Positions 34,367-45,837 of a stretch of DNA of 64,000 nucleotides are shown here, piece by piece. Each line of letters starts with the position of its first letter. Within the stretch, counting starts at the first letter, position 1. The translations under genes and the position numbers were made by a program. The notes under the pieces are model-generated. The model was not told the DNA's origin and ran no database searches. It saw only the letters and a list, made by a program, of their open reading frames with translations. This stretch comes from Triticum aestivum (taxonomy: Eukaryota > Streptophyta > Magnoliopsida > Poales > Poaceae): assembly GCF_018294505.1 (NCBI RefSeq), contig NC_057807.1, forward strand, positions 164,897,397 to 164,961,396, in the 5' to 3' direction.

Positions 34367-37300
34367 GGGGTTTTTGATTTTTAGCCACCACTTTCTTTGC
34401 ACTTTGATAATTTGCCACTCATTACATCGTAATTGATCTTTTGCCAATCTTTACTTTGCACTTTGATCTTTTGCTCTTTGTCGGGTAGGTCCCATGTAAA
34501 ATGACAAGAATATCCCTGCCCTATAGATTGACTATGCGCACCCTCTCGCCGGCAACAACGCGGGGAGCCGGCGGCGACCCCGGTACCCGCCATTCCCAGC
34601 CAAGCCACGCTCTGCCCCTCCCTTCCTTGATCTGCGCCATGGCGGACGGCCCACAACCGTGAGTCATGGCCATGCAGGTGCAGGGCGAACACCAGACCAC
34701 ACGGGCGGGTGCCGCGCAGTGCTCCAGCGACTGAAGCGCGCCCATCAGCCGCTGTTGCCGCCGTGCTCGTCTCCCCATAGACCACGTCGCTGCTCGTCTG
34801 CTTCTTTTCCATGGGCCGTGGCGCCGCTCCCCTCCCCACTCAGCTCTGGCGAGCACAAGCAGCGGCATCAGCACCGGAGATGGCGAGCATGTACACGTTG
34901 TACATACGCAAGCTAGCCAAGGTAATCTAGCATGCTGCTTGATGGATTCTTTGGATGAAAAGGACGTACACGCTGCACGTAGACAGCTTAACTGATTTCG
35001 ACGAGTTACACAACATGCAGGCAATGCATGAGGAAACATATCGATCCCACCGACACACGCCACGGACAGACCGGAGGAAAGCGGCGCCCACATCACCGAC
35101 GACATCTGGTACTCCGGCAGCACGGACAGATTAAAGGAGCGCGGAACAAGGAGGAGGGGAATGCGGCCATCAGCAGAGGCGACGGCGGCAGGACAGCAGG
35201 GGCGGCGGCGGTGAACGAGTTCATCCCCTTTCACCATTCAATTTGACTTCAACTGGTGAATTGGCTGGATGATGGTCAAACTAGTTTTTTTTTCGAAAAG
35301 GGGGAATTCCCCGGCCTCTGCGTCAGAACGATGCATACGGCCATCTTATTAACCAAACAAAGATAGTGTCAACAAGGTTCCAAGGTCTCCAAAACAATAA
35401 AAAAGCAAAGCAAGCTCACACAGAGCCCAGGAAGGGCTAGAAACCACAACTAGTCAAGATAAGAGGCCACAACCGGCTGGCTATCAATGGATAAGTAAAC
35501 TAGATGCCTATCCTATTACATGACCGCCATCCAAACCGGTTGAAGATATCCCGAGCTATCATCTCCCAACGGAAAGATCCAGTAACCAAATGCTCCCTGG
35601 CCTCCGTCGGAGTGAGTGGCGACTACAAACGGATCCGTGCCGTAGTTCGGAATATAACCTGCAAAAAGTGGATACATGATATTCTGTTAAAAACCAAATC
35701 ATTTCTGCAAGTCCAGATAGTCCACAGCAACGCGCAAACCCCAACCCGAATGTGTATCGCTAAGTCAGGCTGAATCCCATTCAGCCATGTCCCAAATAAA
35801 GCATTAACAGAATTCGGTGGTTTGATATTAAAAGCAATGTGAACCGTTTGCCAAAGGACTTTGGCCAACGGACAATCAAAAAAGAGGTGTTTTATAGTCT
35901 CATCCCAATCACAGAAGCTACACCTAGTAGGTCCTGTCCAATTACGCTTTATTAAATTGTCCTTGGTTAAAATAACTTATTTGTGGACAAACCACATAAA
36001 CATTTTTATTTTCAAAGGAACTTTGGCATCCCAAACATGCTTGGAAGTAGGAATGGAGCTCGAATTAATAACATCAATATACATTGATTTAACTGTGAAT
36101 ACTTCAGACTTAGTCAGTTTACAGCGTAATTCATCAGGTTGTTGGGAAAGCTGGACCTCCATCAGTCTCCTAACTAGACGGAGACATTCTTCCCAACGAT
36201 TGCCCGCCAGCGTCCGTCGGAACTGAATATTAAGGGGGATAGATTGAAAAACCGAAGCTACGAACACCTCACGTCGTTGAACAATACGGTACAACGAAGG
36301 GTATTGGATGGCCAAGGGTGTCTCGCCGAGCCAAGTATCCTCCCAGAAAAGTGTGCAAGTACCGTTGCCAATAACAAACTTTGTCCTATTAAACATAAGT
36401 TGTTTGACTTTCATTAGTCCTTTCCAGAAGGGTGAATCAGTCGTCCTGACTGAAACCTGGGACATAGTTTTTGTCTCAAGATACTTGCTGCGAAGGATTT
36501 GAGCCCACGTGGCATCAGTCTCTGAATAGAGCTTCCACAGCCACTTGCTAAGAAGGCATCTATTCTTGACTTCAAGGTTTTCTATACCAAGACCCCCTTG
36601 GTCTTTCGGTCTATAAATGATATCCCATTTAGCAAGCCTGTATTTTCTTTTGGTCTCATCACTCTGCCAAAAGAACCGCGATTGATAGAAGTCCAGTCTC
36701 TTCCGAACACCAACTGGGACCTCAAAGAACGATAGGAGAAACATAGGCATACTCGTGAGCACCGAGTTAATCAGGATTAATCGGCCTCCGTATGACATGA
36801 GCTTACCCTCCAGCAACTCAGTTTCTTCTCAAATCGGTCCTCGATGCACTTCCATTCCTTGTTTGTCAGCCTACGATGGTGGATTGGAATACCTAAGTAT
36901 GAGAAAGGTAACTCTCCCAACTCGCACCCAAACAATTGCCTATACGCCTCCTCTTCGTCTTTGGCTCTACCAAAACAGAACAGCTCGCTCTTATTAAAGT
37001 TAATCTTCAGCCCTGTCAATTGTTCAAATAGGCATAACACCAACTTCATATTTCTCGCATTGGCCAAGTCATGCTCCATAAAGAATGGAAACACCTCCAT
37101 CAACAAGATGAGGTACCAATCCACCTACTTGACCACTTTCCTTAGCCCTACCTATCAAAATTGCTAACATATCCACGACAATGTTAAACAAGATAGGGGA
37201 CATCGGATCTCCTTGTCTTAGGCCTTTATGTGTCTGGAAATAATGACCTACGTCGTCATTTACTTTAATTCCCACACTACCTTTTTGCGTAAATGATTCA

Positions 37301-37954
37301 ACCTGTCTGCACCAGGCTTCATCAAAACCTTTCATACGTAATGAGTGTTGGAGAAATGGCCATTTGACCTTATCATACGCTTTCTCGAAATCCACCTTAA
37401 AAATTACTCCATCTAATTTTTTGGAATGGATTTCATGGAGCGTTTCATGTAGGACTACCACCCCTTCAAAGATATTTTTGTCCGGCATGAATGCAGTTTG
37501 GGACTGTTGCACCACAGTATGCGCAATCTGTGTAAGCCTATTAGTCCCGACCTTGGTAAAAATTTTGAAACTAACATTGAGGAGGCATATCGGTCTGAAT
37601 TGTTCAATCCTCACAGCATCCGTTTTCTTAGGAAGCAATGTGATAGTTCCAAAATTCAAGTGAAATAATTGAAGCTGTCCCGAGAACAAATCATGGAACA
37701 TAGGTAGCAAATCCCCCTTAATAATGTGCCAGCACTTTTTGTAGAACTCGGCCGGAAACCCATCCGGTCAGGGCGTCTTATTGTTTTGGCCCACTACTTT
37801 ATGCATCTATTATGTCAATCATTTGCAAGTGTTGTTTTTGTGTGAAAATATGGTAAAATATCAAAGTGTAAAGTAAAGAGGGGCAATAGATCAATTACAA
37901 TGTAAGGAGTGGCAAACTATCAAAGTACAGTGGTGGCAAAAAATCAAAAACCCC
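34367..37954. mobile_element. Mutator-like element with ~105-bp TIRs, candidate Pack-MULE, invaded by a LINE
   Basis: The ends are long inverted repeats starting GGGGTTTTTGATTTTT (34367 onward, and the complement ending at 37954). They align for about 105 bp and contain repeated CTTTGAT..TTTGCC units. Flanking 9-bp sequences GTGGATGTC (34358-34366) and GTGGATTTC (37955-37963) differ at one base. A 9-bp duplication with long TIRs is the Mutator signature. Without the LINE the element is about 1.1 kb and has no transposase. Its interior (about 34530-35240) is GC-rich with a 238-codon open frame on the minus strand. That composition fits captured gene sequence but no source gene was recognised. 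Confidence 0.85.
35285..37785 (-). mobile_element. LINE (L1-type), 5'-truncated and dead
   Basis: The 3' end on the minus strand is CCCCTTTTCGAAAAAAAAA, a common plant LINE tail. Reverse transcriptase motifs follow from the truncated 5' side: PDGFPAEF, NFGTITLLPKK, FRPICLLN, QTAFMPDKNI, FKVDFEKAYDKV, GLRQGDPMSPILFN. The catalytic YADD segment expected after DGGVSI (about 37078-37092) is deleted. The remainder has GLKINFNKSELFCFG, SYGGRLILINSVL and IENLEVKNRCLLSKWLWKL. A zinc-knuckle-like zf-RVT region (CSFCDWDETIKHLFFDC, about 35860-35930) follows an in-frame TAA at 35977. A frameshift near 36800 adds to the decay. The 5' boundary is approximate and no target duplication was found. Confidence 0.9.
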
Positions 37955-37963
37955 GTGGATTTC

Positions 37964-38729
37964 TAGCTTCTCGACGATGCCGCCTACATATTTGTCCCTC
38001 TGGTTTACCTGATCCAGTTTTTTGGTTCACCCGCTCCAAGTTTCAGATCCAATGTGCTACAGGAGGTTGGGGGAAAGCTTGGTGCCATCTCCGGTGACCA
38101 TGGTTGTCACTCGGATCAGCGATTTGGAGGTGCCCCCGTGGTGGAGCGGGCGTCTGTGGAGGTGTCCCAGTAGGCGGAGCGCCAGGCTACGCTTGACAGC
38201 GGCAACGCACAAATCTTGACGATTAACGAACCGGCGGCGAACAAAAGGGCAGCTCCTCGCCAACGTCGAAGTTGTCAACTTGGAAGATGAATCCCTGAGC
38301 AGTAGGGTGGAACAAAAGGTATACGAGCTTGCATTCCATCATATTTTAGTGTTGTGGTGAAAAAAAGGGGTACAATTTCAGAGAATAAATCTTGAAGTAA
38401 GACGGATAGTCGATTGTTGTCTGCGTGCACAAGATTCATGGTTCTTGTTTCTGAAGTTGCAAGTAGATTTTGCTCTCTGGAAATTTAGGAACATGTTGAA
38501 TGTGCATTTGTTTGCTTGCTTGTTGGCCTGTATAGTCAGAAATAATTGGTGAATATTATGCTGGTCTTTGAAATTTGATTGATCCCCAGAGTTAGATAAT
38601 TCGGATTAACATGAGCTTGTGTTTGTAGGCTGGTAACTATGTTGAGCTAGGGAATTCATGTTGTATGTGCCTGTGGTTGCAGGCTTAGGATACGTGCAGC
38701 CACCCCCAGCTGAAGACCATGCCCAACCC
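37964..38729. other. Possible 5' region of the FAR1-like pseudogene; nothing else recognised
   Basis: The sequence includes an AT-rich stretch (38.3-38.65 kb) that could hold an untranslated exon or intron of the pseudogene to its right. No supported coding exon was found. Confidence 0.35.
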
Positions 38730-40036
38730 ATGTTAGTGCTTTCGAGAAAGCAGTAAGGTGTTTCACAGAGAACCTGACTGAAAATGTGATTACCCCGCTT
38801 GTTGGTACTACATTTGATTCTGTTGCCGAGGCAAACAATTTCTACAACTTGTATTCATGGAGAGAGATTTTGGCATCCGATATGGCAAGAGTAGACTAAA
38901 TTAGACTAAATGTGGAGAGGACGAAGTGCATGCAGGAGACAGTGTGCGGCTGCTCGGTGAGTAGCTAATTTTCTTTTCCGATAGATTGTGATGGATAATT
39001 CATATCTGTTTCGCGGTACTACTTTGGTTGTTAAGTAAATCATAGCTATTTTTGACAGGGCAAAGACGGTGTTGAGAACACAAGGTCATGTCACTGCGAG
39101 TGTTCTGCTCTAATTAGACTTTTATGAGCATAGAGATAATCATAATCATTCACTTTCCCCAAACTTTGGTGAGACAATCCACTGGCCATCGCACAAACAT
39201 ATTGATGTGTATAGCAGGATCTGATGAAAGCACTTGAGGCAGAACAATGTGAACCTTGCAAAAGTGTACAACAAAAAAGGAGGCTTCTGTGGATCAATGG
39301 ATAACATTCCGTTCACCAAGAGGTCTTTGCGCAATCTGTGTGGGAAGATAAATAGGGAGCAATCAGATGATGACGTGAGGAAGACGATAGAAGTGTTTGC
39401 AGTTGGTGCAAAAGGATCCCCACTTTGCATACGGAGTTCAAGCTGATGGCGATGGAAGGGTTAAGAACCTGATGTGGGCAAGTGGTACCATCAGGTTGCA
39501 GTATACCTTTTTGGAGGTGTGTTAACTTTTGACACGACATACAGGACAAACTTGTATGACATGCCTTTCGGGCTGTTCGTTGGAGTTAACGATCACTTCC
39601 AGAGTATCATTCTAGCTGGTGTGCTTGTTCGAGACGAGACAGTTGAGAGCTTTGAGTGGGTGTTCTCTGAATTTCTAAGAATGATGGGTGGATCACCACC
39701 AATGACCATACTTACAAGTAAGCTATATATCTGTTTTGTGCATGCCTTGAAGTTTAATTTATGGGTGCATATTAGTACTGAAGAAGTTCAATGTATGTGA
39801 TATTTCAGACCAGAACCGTGCCATGGAGGTGGCAATCAAGAACATTATGCCAGACACTACATTGGTGGTGCAAGTGGCATGTGCTGAAGAGAGTAAAGGA
39901 GACGTTGGGTCCTCTGTACACAAAGAAGAGTGAATTCAGAGCAGAATTCTACAAAGTGTAACCACATGTTGTTGGGGGATGAATTTGAGAAGAGGTGGGA
40001 GATGGTGCTCAATAAATACAAGCTGATGTCACACGA
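38730..40036 (+). pseudogene. FAR1-related / MULE-transposase pseudogene, 5' part
   Basis: Exon 1 encodes the FAR1 DNA-binding segment (VITPLVGTTFDSVAEANNFY, then RYGKSRLN in a shifted frame, VERTKCMQETVCGCS). A GT-AG intron at 38957-39058 links CGCS to GKDGVENTRSCHCECSALIR. Then come HKHIDVYS, FTKRSLRNLCGKI and the MULE transposase domain ([52 protein letters not shown]). A second intron (39718-39809) leads to [14 protein letters not shown] and [13 protein letters not shown]. Frameshifts occur near 38865, 38895 (a ~10-bp duplication of TAGACTAAAT), 39413, 39505 and around 39870. The protein is cut at about 40036 by Gypsy sequence, removing the SWIM zinc finger and C-terminus. A short frame right after the Gypsy fragment (45838-45892, ending LRLANGM) might be the displaced 3' end, with low confidence. 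Confidence 0.85.
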
Positions 40037-40517
40037 TTACCATTGGGTGGAGGAGCTCGACTCCGTATTATGGGGACTGCGCACCACCCCTAACCGGTCA
40101 ACGGGATACACACCTTTCTTCACATTATACGGCACTGAAGCAGTCCTCCCTTGCGACCTTATTCATGACGCGCCTAGAGTGCGCATGTATGAAGAAAAGG
40201 AGGCTGAGTTAGATCGGCAGGACGACCTGGGCACCCTGGAAGGAGAGCACGGCGTAGGTCGGGCCCACTCTGCGTTTTACCAACAGCAGGCTCGATGCTA
40301 CCAAAGCAGGGAAGTTTGGGCGAAGGCATACAACGTAGGCGAGCTCGTCCTTTGCCTCCCTGAGAAGCAGAAGAATAAGCTCTCGCCCAAATGGGGGGGT
40401 CCCTTCATAATCGATGAAGTACTAGTAGGAGGAGCCTATCGTCTCTGCAACCCAGCGGACAATCGCCTCAAACCGAACCCATGGAACGCAGCTCGGCTTC
40501 GGCTCTTCTACGGCTAG
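40037..40517 (+). pseudogene. Gypsy integrase C-terminal fragment
   Basis: The frame reads WGLRTTPNRSTGYTPF, GTEAVLPCDLIHDAPRVRMY, YNVGELVLCLP and GGPFIIDEVLVGGAYRL and ends NPWNAARLRLFYG with a stop. These are the integrase tail and terminal domain of Tat-type Gypsy pol. The zinc finger and the first two catalytic acids are absent. The open frame extends left to 39930 and so fuses FAR1 codons to integrase codons; this is a junction artefact rather than a designed fusion. Confidence 0.85.
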
Positions 40518-41183
40518 TCCGGTGTCACCACTCCAACTATACCACGTGTTTGTTTTCCTTTTCTATTTCCTTTTTGTACTTCTTCGGGTGGTTAGTCCCT
40601 CCCTAGGCTGTGTTTAGTTAGACCGAACTATGTTAAGTTCGTTAGGTATACATGTTCAAATGTAGTACCCGGATCTACTTGGGGGCTTCTCTAACGAAGC
40701 CAATCAATATACTTTGTGTGCACCTATTCACCTATGTCATGTTTACACCCTTCCCTTCTCATTTTTAAGCCATTATATGCATCATTTTGACTTAAGTTTT
40801 TGCCAAGCTAGGTTGCCTCGCTCCTATGCTTACCCCCTACGTTACCGACTGTTCATCTAGGCAGTAAAGGGAGCACCTCTGCGATTGCAACGACCGGGTC
40901 AGCTGCGTCCGTACCTCAGACGGGTGAAGCCGAAAGCTAACACTCTTAAAAAAATAATTGGTCACCCACGAGGGAAGTAAAAATACTTTGGTGATGCACC
41001 ACCAAAACACTAGTGTTCTTTTCCCGAAGTAACACCTGCATACTACAGGTATCCGGCTAACACACCCATGGTCAACATGACAGCCCGAAGAAAGGAACCT
41101 ATGGAGGAACTATTTTCTTCGAAAGATGTTTATTACATTAAACGGTAATATAACATAACTCCTCGCACATGATTGCCCGAAGA
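40518..41183 (+). other. Gypsy spacer between pol and the antisense gene
   Basis: AT-rich non-coding sequence after the pol stop. No open frame or known motif. It is cut by the Copia fragment at about 41184. Confidence 0.6.
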
Positions 41184-41202
41184 AAAGACTCAATGCCCGA
41201 CC

Positions 41203-41904
41203 ACTGCAGAAGATAGAGAGAAAATGAAAGTCATTCCCTATGCTTCAGCCATAGGTTCTATCATGTATGCAATGCTGTGTAGCAGACCTGATGTGTGCCT
41301 TGCTATAAGTATAGCAGGGAGGTACCAAGGAGTGGAGCACTGAACAGTGGTCAAGAACATCCTGAAATACCTGAAAAGGACTAAGTATATGTTTCTCATT
41401 TATGGAGTTGACAAAGAGCTTGTCATAAATGGTTACGTCGATGCAAGCTTTGACATTGATCCGGATGACTCTAAGTCACAATCCGGATACATATTTATAT
41501 TGAATGGTGGAGATGTCAGTTGGTGCAGTTCCAAGCATAGCGTCGCGGCGGGATCTACGTGTGAAGTGGAGTACATAGCTGCTTCGGAAGCAGCAAATGA
41601 AGGAGTCTGGATGAAGGAGTTCATATCTGATCTAGGTGTTATACCTAGTGCATCGGGTCCAATGAAAATCTTTTGTGATAATACTGGTGCAATTGCCTTG
41701 GCGAAGGAATCCAGATTTCACAAGAGAACCAAACACATCAAGAGACGCGTCAATTCCATCTGGCATCAACTCGCGGAGGGAGATATAGAGATTTGCAAAA
41801 TACATACGGATCTGAATGTTGCAGACCTGTTGACTAAGCCTCTTCCACGAGCAAAACATGATCAACACCAAGACTCCATGGGTGTTAGAATCATTACTTT
41901 GTAA
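41203..41904 (+). pseudogene. Copia pol 3' end with intact RNase H
   Basis: After a stop at 41341 (EHstop, where the family normally reads DHWTVVKN) the frame 41347-41904 is open for 185 codons to the natural pol stop. It contains the RNase H catalytic acids in YVDASFD, CEVEYIAASEA and CDNTGAIAL and the closing segment HTDLNVADLLTKPLPRAKHD. RNase H removes the RNA template during reverse transcription. Protease, integrase and most of the reverse transcriptase are missing, so this piece is not a functional gene despite its open frame. Confidence 0.88.
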
Positions 41905-41937
41905 TCTAGGTTATTGACTCTAGTGCAAGCGGGAGAC

Positions 41938-43649
41938 TGAAGGAAATATGCCCTAGAGGCTATAATAAAGTTGTCATTTATATTTCCTTATATCATGATA
42001 AATGTTTATTATTCATGTTAGAATTGTATTAATCGGAAACTTAGTACATGTGTGAATACATAGGCAAAACATAGTGTCCCTAGTATGCCTCTACTTGACT
42101 AGCTCATTAATCAAAGATGGTTATGTTTCCTAACCATAGACATGTGTTGTCATTTGATGTACGGGATCACATCATTAGGAGAATGATGTGATGGACAGGA
42201 CCCATCCGTAGCTCAGCATTATGATACCGCTTTCTTCATGACTTGTACATGTTCCTCAGACCATGAGATTATGCAACTCCTGAATACCGGAGGAACACCT
42301 TGTGTGCTATCAAACGTCACAACGTAAATGGATGATTATAAAGATGCTCTACAAGTGTCTCTGAAGGTGTTTGTTGGGTTGGCATAGATCAAGATTAGGA
42401 TTTGTCACTCCGTGTTTCGGAGAGGTATCTCTGGGCCCTCTCGGTAATGCTCATCACTATAAGCCTTGCAAGCAATATGACTAATGAGTTAGTTGTGGGA
42501 TGAAGTATTATGGAACGAGTAAAGAGACTTGCTGATAAAGAGATTGAACTAGGTATGATGATACCGACGATCGAATCTCGGGTAAGTAACATACCGATGA
42601 CAAAGGGAACAATGTATGTTGTTATGCGATTTGACCGATAAAGATCTTCGTAGAATATGTAGGAGCCAATATGAGCATCCAGGCTCCGCTATTGGTTATT
42701 GATCAGAGATGTGTCTCGATCATGTCTACATAGTTCTCGACCCCGTAGGGTCCGCACGCTTAACATTCGATGACGATTTGTATTATGAATTATGTGTTTT
42801 TGATGACCGAAGTTTGTTAGGAGTCCCAGATGAGATCACGAACATGACGGGGAGTCTCGAAATGGTCGAGACATAAAGATTGATATATTGTAAGGTTATG
42901 TTCGGACACCGGAAAGGTTTCAGAAAGGTTCCGGCATTTTTTGGAGTACCGGGAGGTTACCGGAACCCCCCGGGAGAAGTAGTGGGCCTTAATGGGTTTT
43001 AGTGGAAAGGAGAGGAGGGGAGGGTGGCCGTGCGCCCCCCATGGCAGGTGTGAATTGGACTAGGAGGGGGTGGCGCCCCCTATTTCCTTCTCCCTCTCCT
43101 ACTCCTTCTCTCTCTCCCCCCCTCTTGGAAAGGAAGGGGACTCCAACTAGGATTGGGAATTCTATTTGGACTCCCCATGGCGCGCGCCCCTCCTGGCCGC
43201 CGGCCTTCTCCCTCCCTTCTTTATATACGGGGGCAGGGGGCACCCTAAAGGAGAACAATTATTCTCTTAGCCATGTGCGGTGCCCCCTGCACAATTTAAC
43301 ACCCCGGTCATATCGTCGTAGTGCTTAGGCGAAGCCCTACGCCAGTAACATCATCAACACCGTCACCACGCCGTCGTGCTGAGGGAACTCTCCCTCGATC
43401 CTCTACTGGATCAAGAGCTCGAGGGACGTCGTCGTGCTGAACGTGTGCTGAACACGGAGGTGTCGTACGTTTGGTACTTGGATCGGTTGGATCGTGAAGA
43501 CGTTCGACTACATCAACCGCGTTACTAAACGCTTCCGCTTTCGGTCTACGAGGGTACGTGGACACACTCTCCCGTCTCGTTGCTATGCATCTCCTAGATA
43601 GATCTTGCGTAATCGTAGGATTTTTTTTGAATTACTACGTTCCCCAACA
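41938..43649 (+). repeat. Copia 3' LTR (second copy)
   Basis: 1,712 bp, TGAAGGAAATATG to CCCCAACA, next to the purine tract GCGGGAGAC (41929-41937). It shows that the hAT-like element in the first copy is an insertion. Confidence 0.92.
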
Positions 43650-44029
43650 GGGGGGTGTTGTCCATGTAGCTCCCATGGATACCTTGCGCTTAGAAGCTCC
43701 GCTATTGGTTGGTGCCGACATGGTAGGCACCGCTCTCGTCAGAGTTCGGCGTGTGGTGCAGCGACCCTTGGGAGTAGATGTCAGTACACTCGGAATGGTG
43801 CGAGGCAAACACCCTTTTCGGGAAGAGGCCTTCTTGCTACTTACAGTGGAAGAAGTGAGGGGCCGGGGTGACCGGTTAGTACGGCCACCTTAGAGCCATC
43901 GAGGCTCTCCTGGTAAAAAAGTCTGTCCTCGAAATTAACTGACGTCTCTGGGTCATCATGGAACCCCGGGTCATCATCACGGGAATGATTCTCTAGTTGT
44001 GGAGCGGAGCAGCTGATGGTCTCAACCTA

Positions 44030-45105
44030 ACACCTCCAATTCTGTTCAAAAGAATGAAAGATCCGATCAGTAGATGCAGAGGTCCGAACTATGCAAATGA
44101 AAGTTGAGCTTACCCATTCAATGGGGTTATAGATGGAATAGCCGTCCTTGTTCCTTAGACGGGCAAACTCTTCTTCCTCTCCCTTGAAGAGGTCGGCCAA
44201 TATAGCTGCCATTGCTGCCTGGTTGTCAGACCCCTTCCCTTTGTAACGGGTCGCGTTGCTTGTCCCATTATAATGCCACGAGGGGTGCATCCTTTGTTGA
44301 AGAGGTTGCACGCATCGAGTAATGGTGGCGGCCATCACGTCTATGATGGTTAGCTTGCTATGAACTAGCAACCTCACCTTAGCGGCCAGATGTTGTACTT
44401 CGGCACCTCTCCCCTTGAGAAGGGTTTTTCGGCTGCCAATTAAACCGCTTCTTTAAAGGAACGTCCGAGTATTCGGGCAAACCCCTCTGAGCTGGCTCAA
44501 GTAAAGGGGACATCTTTGATATAAAACCACTCTGAGGTCCACTCGTCAAAGTCCTTGTTCGGGGTCCCCATGGGGTACCCTGTCCCGGCTATGTGCCATA
44601 CCTTGACTCCGCCCACTTCAAAGATGGTCCCCTCCCCGGGTACGAGGGACGAGGCAGAAATGCTTTCTCCACAATTCGAAATGGGCCTCGTAGCCTAGAA
44701 ACATCTCGCAAAGGGCAGCGAAGCCTGAGATGTGCAGGATTGACCCGAGGGTGAGGTGATGGAGTTGGATCCATAGAACTCTAGCAGACCCCTAAGGAAG
44801 GGGTGAATGGGAAAACCCAAGCCTCATAAGAGGAAGGATACGAAACATACCCTCTCTTCCTTGCGTGGAACGGGGAAGTTCTCTCTGAAGGCTTCACCGT
44901 TCGTGGAGGTTAGTCCCAGAAGGGTGGAAATGAGATCTGAAGCGGGGAGATATCCTTGTGTCATGAGTCTGCTAAGTTGTAGATGGGAGACGATGTAGCT
45001 CGCCCGGTCACCAGGAAGGAGGCCATGGGGGCGGGAGGAGGAGCTTCGACTCTCCCGAATTTTCTGGCGTCCCGACTTCTTGATTTGGGATAAGTTACCT
45101 ATCAA
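44030..45105 (-). pseudogene. Antisense Tat-element gene (Transposase_28, 'putative gypsy type transposon' family)
   Basis: On the minus strand: SHLQLSRLMTQGYLPASDL, an FLL/GLGFP segment, IHPFLRGLLEFYG, LHHLTLGSILHISGF, ALCEMFLGYEAHFELW, TGYPMGTPNKDFDEWTSEWF, and finally KLTIIDVMAATITRCVQPLQ and GEEEEFARLRNKDGYSIYNP. This matches my memory of the Transposase_28 family of grass Gypsy-associated proteins. It is broken by a TGA at about 44826 (after FLL), a one-base frameshift near 44773, and stops near 44500 and 44450. It lies opposite to pol and just before the 3' LTR. Its function is unknown. Confidence 0.75.
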
Positions 45106-45398
45106 TCTCCTGGCCTATTTAATATGCCTTCACCCTGTCCCGTAAAGGGCATTTCTGTAAAAAGATTGTTGGACCGTCTGCCCCCTTTTGGCGCACCGGA
45201 ACCGATGGGCTTCATTAATCCAGCGTGAGAATCGATGATGTGGGCCCCGCGCTGGCTCGATGGATTGAGAAAGTTATCGGGACCAAACTATGGTCAGCCG
45301 GACATAGAGAGGGGGGAAGAACTTGCCCCGCAAGCCTTGGACACATAAAGACTTTAGGGATCGTGAGCACCGGCATTGGAGGCTAGTTCGGGGGCTAC

Positions 45399-45837
45399 CG
45401 AGGGAGTCCTGGACTGAGGGGTCCTCGGGCTGCCGGTTTATCTCTTATGGGCCCGACAGGTGGGCCGCATTGCAATTGCTAGAAGGCCGGACTATGAGGC
45501 GACTATCCGGACGGGAGATCTTTGATGCCTTGGTGTGTCCCCCAAGTCAAGATAAGAAGAATCAACATGATTATTCCTTCCTTGTAACCGACTATGTGTA
45601 ACCCTAGTACCCCTGGTGCCTATATAAATCAGAGGATTTAGTCCGTAGAGGGCCTAGAGGCTAGAACAACAACCATCATCCTACACTTCAATATAATCAA
45701 GTAGGGCGCAGGGTTTTACCTCTTTGAGAGGGCTCGAACCAGGGTAAACATCATGTCATTCGTCCCTTGTTCTCCATTGATCCGAGACCCAGAGCTCGGG
45801 ACCCCCTACCTGAGATCCGCTGGTTTTTACACCGACG
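45399..45837 (+). repeat. Tat-like 3' LTR (~439 bp)
   Basis: Preceded by the purine-rich tract TTCGGGGGCTAC and starting CGAGGGAGTCCTGG (TG decayed to CG). It ends ACACCGACG (CA decayed to CG). A TATA-like CTATATAAAT lies near 45621 and TGTAACCGACT-type sequence near 45585-45605. The family is common in wheat. Confidence 0.75.

Larger units (their letters stand above)
41184..43649 (+). mobile_element. Copia retrotransposon, 3' half (second copy of the family)
   Basis: Starts abruptly within pol and ends with a full LTR at CCCCAACA. It belongs to the same family as 1-3417 and is better preserved. The abrupt left end inside coding sequence and the lack of a target duplication indicate a truncated insertion or an illegitimate join into the Tat-type Gypsy fragment. 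Confidence 0.85.
40037..45837 (+). mobile_element. Gypsy (Tat-like) fragment: integrase end to 3' LTR, interrupted by a Copia fragment
   Basis: The fragment comprises the integrase C-terminus (40037-40517), an AT-rich spacer to about 41183, then, after the Copia block at 41184-43649, an antisense coding region (44030-45105) and a 3' LTR (45399-45837). The integrase wording and the antisense gene between pol and the 3' LTR are features known from grass Tat-lineage elements. Its 5' end is missing and abuts the FAR1 pseudogene, so a deletion or recombination accompanied the join. No target duplication is visible. Confidence 0.75.

Noticed and set aside
34521..35237. 238-codon minus-strand ORF in the Mutator-like element
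   Set aside because: No domain recognised and GC-rich composition explains its length; kept only as a possible captured fragment.
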